Below are positions 15,550 through 16,827 of a stretch of 16,827 bases of DNA, piece after piece (the stretch's first letter is position 1; the number at the start of each line of letters is the position of its first letter). A program made the translations under genes and the position numbers. This stretch comes from Zelonia costaricensis (lineage: Eukaryota > Euglenozoa > Kinetoplastea > Trypanosomatida > Trypanosomatidae), in contig JASAOO010002999.1 of assembly GCA_030849075.1 (NCBI GenBank), positions 1 through 16,827 of the forward strand. Reading direction: 5' to 3'. The notes beneath the pieces are model-generated. The model made no database searches. It saw only the letters and a list, made by a program, of their open reading frames with translations, and was not told the origin of the DNA.

Positions 15550-15576
15550 ACCGTGCCTCTAGGGAGAGGTACGGTG
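15549..15576. repeat. 12-base-arm hairpin with four-base loop
   Basis: Arms CACCGTGCCTCT and AGAGGTACGGTG pair over 12 positions with a single imperfect pair, around the loop AGGG (15561-15564). The imperfect pair is a G-U wobble in a plus-strand RNA and an A-C mismatch in the minus-strand transcript. It starts directly at the end of the (GT)20 run, inside the likely 3' untranslated region of the polymerase gene. Confidence 0.7.
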
Positions 15577-15754
15577 AACCCCCACCGGGTGCCGTCCATG
15601 AGTGCCTCCGTGTGTCTGCCTCGGGTGTGCACGTGTGCTGCGTCTGTGCGAGATACAGGGCGATTGGGAAGACAGGAGAGAAGAGAGAGGGGGGCAGACC
15701 ATGCGAGCACCCAACGCGCAAGCACGGCTTCGCCACCCCTTCTCACTCCGCCTT

Positions 15755-16827
15755 CTAGTCGTCCTCACCAGAGCTCACCTCGGTGATGCTCACGCAGCTC
15801 CGCTGCAAGTGTGCAATGGGACTCTCGAGGTCTGCCTCCACCTCGACACTTGCCGTCACTCCGCGCGATGGCGCTGCGTCGGCGGGCGTGTGGAAGAAAT
15901 CCGCCAGCGTGCGGCGCGGTGGTGGTGCCACCGCTGCCGGTGTGACGGAGGCCCGGTGATCAGCCGACACCCGCAGAGAGACGGTATCGCTCACGCTGCT
16001 CTCCGCGTCGTCGGTCTCGGCGTGGCTGTCCTCGGCGTCGACGTCCTCCACGACCACCGCGCTCGCCGACGCACCGTCGCCTGCCACACCCGCAGAGCGG
16101 CTGTGCTGCCGCGGACGCTTTCGCAGAGTCGAGCCCGCCGCACTGCCGACGTGCGAATTTGGTGCCGCCGCTGTCGCCTTCACCGCAGCGGAGGACTTCA
16201 TTGCCGCAAACATGTCCGTCAAAGAGCGCTGCGCAGCACTCGCGTCGCCGTCCGCGGCCGCGGTGCACAGACGCAGGCCGACAATCACGATGGCAACGAA
16301 GTGCAGCGGCGGCATCGGAAGCGGGTCGCGACATATTACCAGCGTGCGTGCAGGCAGCGTCGGCTCCGACGGCGCGTCCGCGTTGGGGGGCGGTGGTGAG
16401 GTGGAGCTGCTCGCCCCTTCCCCTGCGATTGCAGCCCTGGGACCATCTGTTGCCTCTGTCCTCGCTGGCACCCCGGTCACTTCGCGCATGAGCTTTACAA
16501 ACTCGCGCAGCCCGAGCTCTGCGATCTCGAACGCATCGGGTACGTTGTTGGGCAGCGGCACCTGCCGCCGGAAGGTCTGGCTGCGCTGACCACGGCGCGC
16601 CTGGTCCGGCGCCACGTACGTGCGGCACACCACAACCACCTGCCGGCCCTCGCGCAGGTAGCATGACTCGTACTCGCGGAACCGGTGCCACAGCTCCCCT
16701 GCCAGCGGCGCCATCCACAGCTGCGCCGCCGACCACGAGCTGCACACGGGATGGAAGACTTTGCTCGCGTCCATCGAGCGAGGCAGCGCGGGGTCTGTCA
16801 CGGCATCGCTGCCAAAGCCGCGGATGC
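15755..16827 (-). CDS. DNA polymerase eta-like Y-family polymerase, C-terminal part (5' end outside window)
   Basis: The gene is cut by the right edge; 356 complete residues remain and no start codon inside is needed. Polymerase eta copies past UV damage. The first visible residues (IRGFGSDAVTDPALPRSMDASKVF) match the eta segment RGI..DpV..R.LPKSIG.SKNF that precedes the little-finger domain. The little finger follows at about 25-120 (SAAQLWMAPLAGELWHRF, then RQVVVVCRTYV and QRSQTFRRQVPLP) and resumes at 158-187 after an insert. At 304-314 RRTLADFFHTP resembles the PCNA-binding box near the end of eta, and QRSLTDMFAAM (199-209) is a weaker one. LRKRPRQH (about 234-241) may be a nuclear signal. 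No Cys/His zinc finger of the UBZ type is visible. The open frame has a GTG at 16801 but continues past the edge. Stop is TAG. Other Y-family members are less likely but not excluded. Confidence 0.78.
   Translation of the reverse strand, partial: IRGFGSDAVTDPALPRSMDASKVFHPVCSSWSAAQLWMAPLAGELWHRFREYESCYLREGRQVVVVCRTYVAPDQARRGQRSQTFRRQVPLPNNVPDAFEIAELGLREFVKLMREVTGVPARTEATDGPRAAIAGEGASSSTSPPPPNADAPSEPTLPARTLVICRDPLPMPPLHFVAIVIVGLRLCTAAADGDASAAQRSLTDMFAAMKSSAAVKATAAAPNSHVGSAAGSTLRKRPRQHSRSAGVAGDGASASAVVVEDVDAEDSHAETDDAESSVSDTVSLRVSADHRASVTPAAVAPPPRRTLADFFHTPADAAPSRGVTASVEVEADLESPIAHLQRSCVSITEVSSGEDD

Larger units (their letters stand above)
14895..15754. other. Intergenic region between the polymerase gene and the helicase gene
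   Basis: An 860-base gap with no gene seen. It contains a pure (GT)20 run at 15509-15548 followed at once by a 12-base-arm hairpin (15549-15576), a second GT run at 15149-15178, and strong pyrimidine tracts on the coding strand at about 14951-15030 that lead to the helicase start. Confidence 0.6.

Overview
The window looks like nuclear DNA of a trypanosomatid, most likely Leishmania or a close Leishmaniinae relative. Seven intronless, GC-rich, alanine-rich genes all lie on the minus strand. They are separated by long intergenic stretches (about 0.6 to 1.7 kb) full of dinucleotide repeats and homopolymer runs. Short polypyrimidine tracts followed by AG lie upstream of the six start codons that fall inside the window. 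This is the layout of one directional polycistronic unit, whose messages are separated by trans-splicing and polyadenylation rather than by individual promoters. The species cannot be fixed from the sequence alone.

In transcription order (right to left) the genes are: (1) the C-terminal part of a Y-family translesion DNA polymerase that best matches polymerase eta, cut by the right edge; (2) a DEAD-box-type RNA helicase with a DEVD motif II and a large acidic insert; (3) a 609-residue unknown protein with a mitochondrial-type leader; (4) a 425-residue proline/alanine-rich unknown protein; (5) a protein with an N-terminal CID (RNA polymerase II CTD-interacting) domain; (6) a probable mitochondrial protein with an HMG-box-like region and a basic histone-H1-like linker; (7) a 97-residue tail-anchored Qc-SNARE-like protein. 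The genes share no obvious pathway, as is normal for trypanosomatid transcription units.

Several long open frames begin at GTG or TTG and run through the CA/GT repeats upstream. For four internal or edge genes I moved the start to the first sensible ATG (6001, 8397, 11428, 14894) or left the gene open at the window edge (polymerase). Large open frames on the plus strand are antisense shadows of the GC-rich genes.

No CRISPR array, insertion sequence, operon promoter, tRNA or rRNA was recognised. The more interesting points are the CID protein in a lineage whose polymerase II tail lacks canonical heptads, the HMG-like mitochondrial protein, sense-strand G-run clusters just after several stop codons (one a textbook one-base-loop quadruplex motif), two hairpins built beside or from dinucleotide repeats, and the domain make-up of the polymerase tail. 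I see no convincing evidence of a wholly new multi-gene system.
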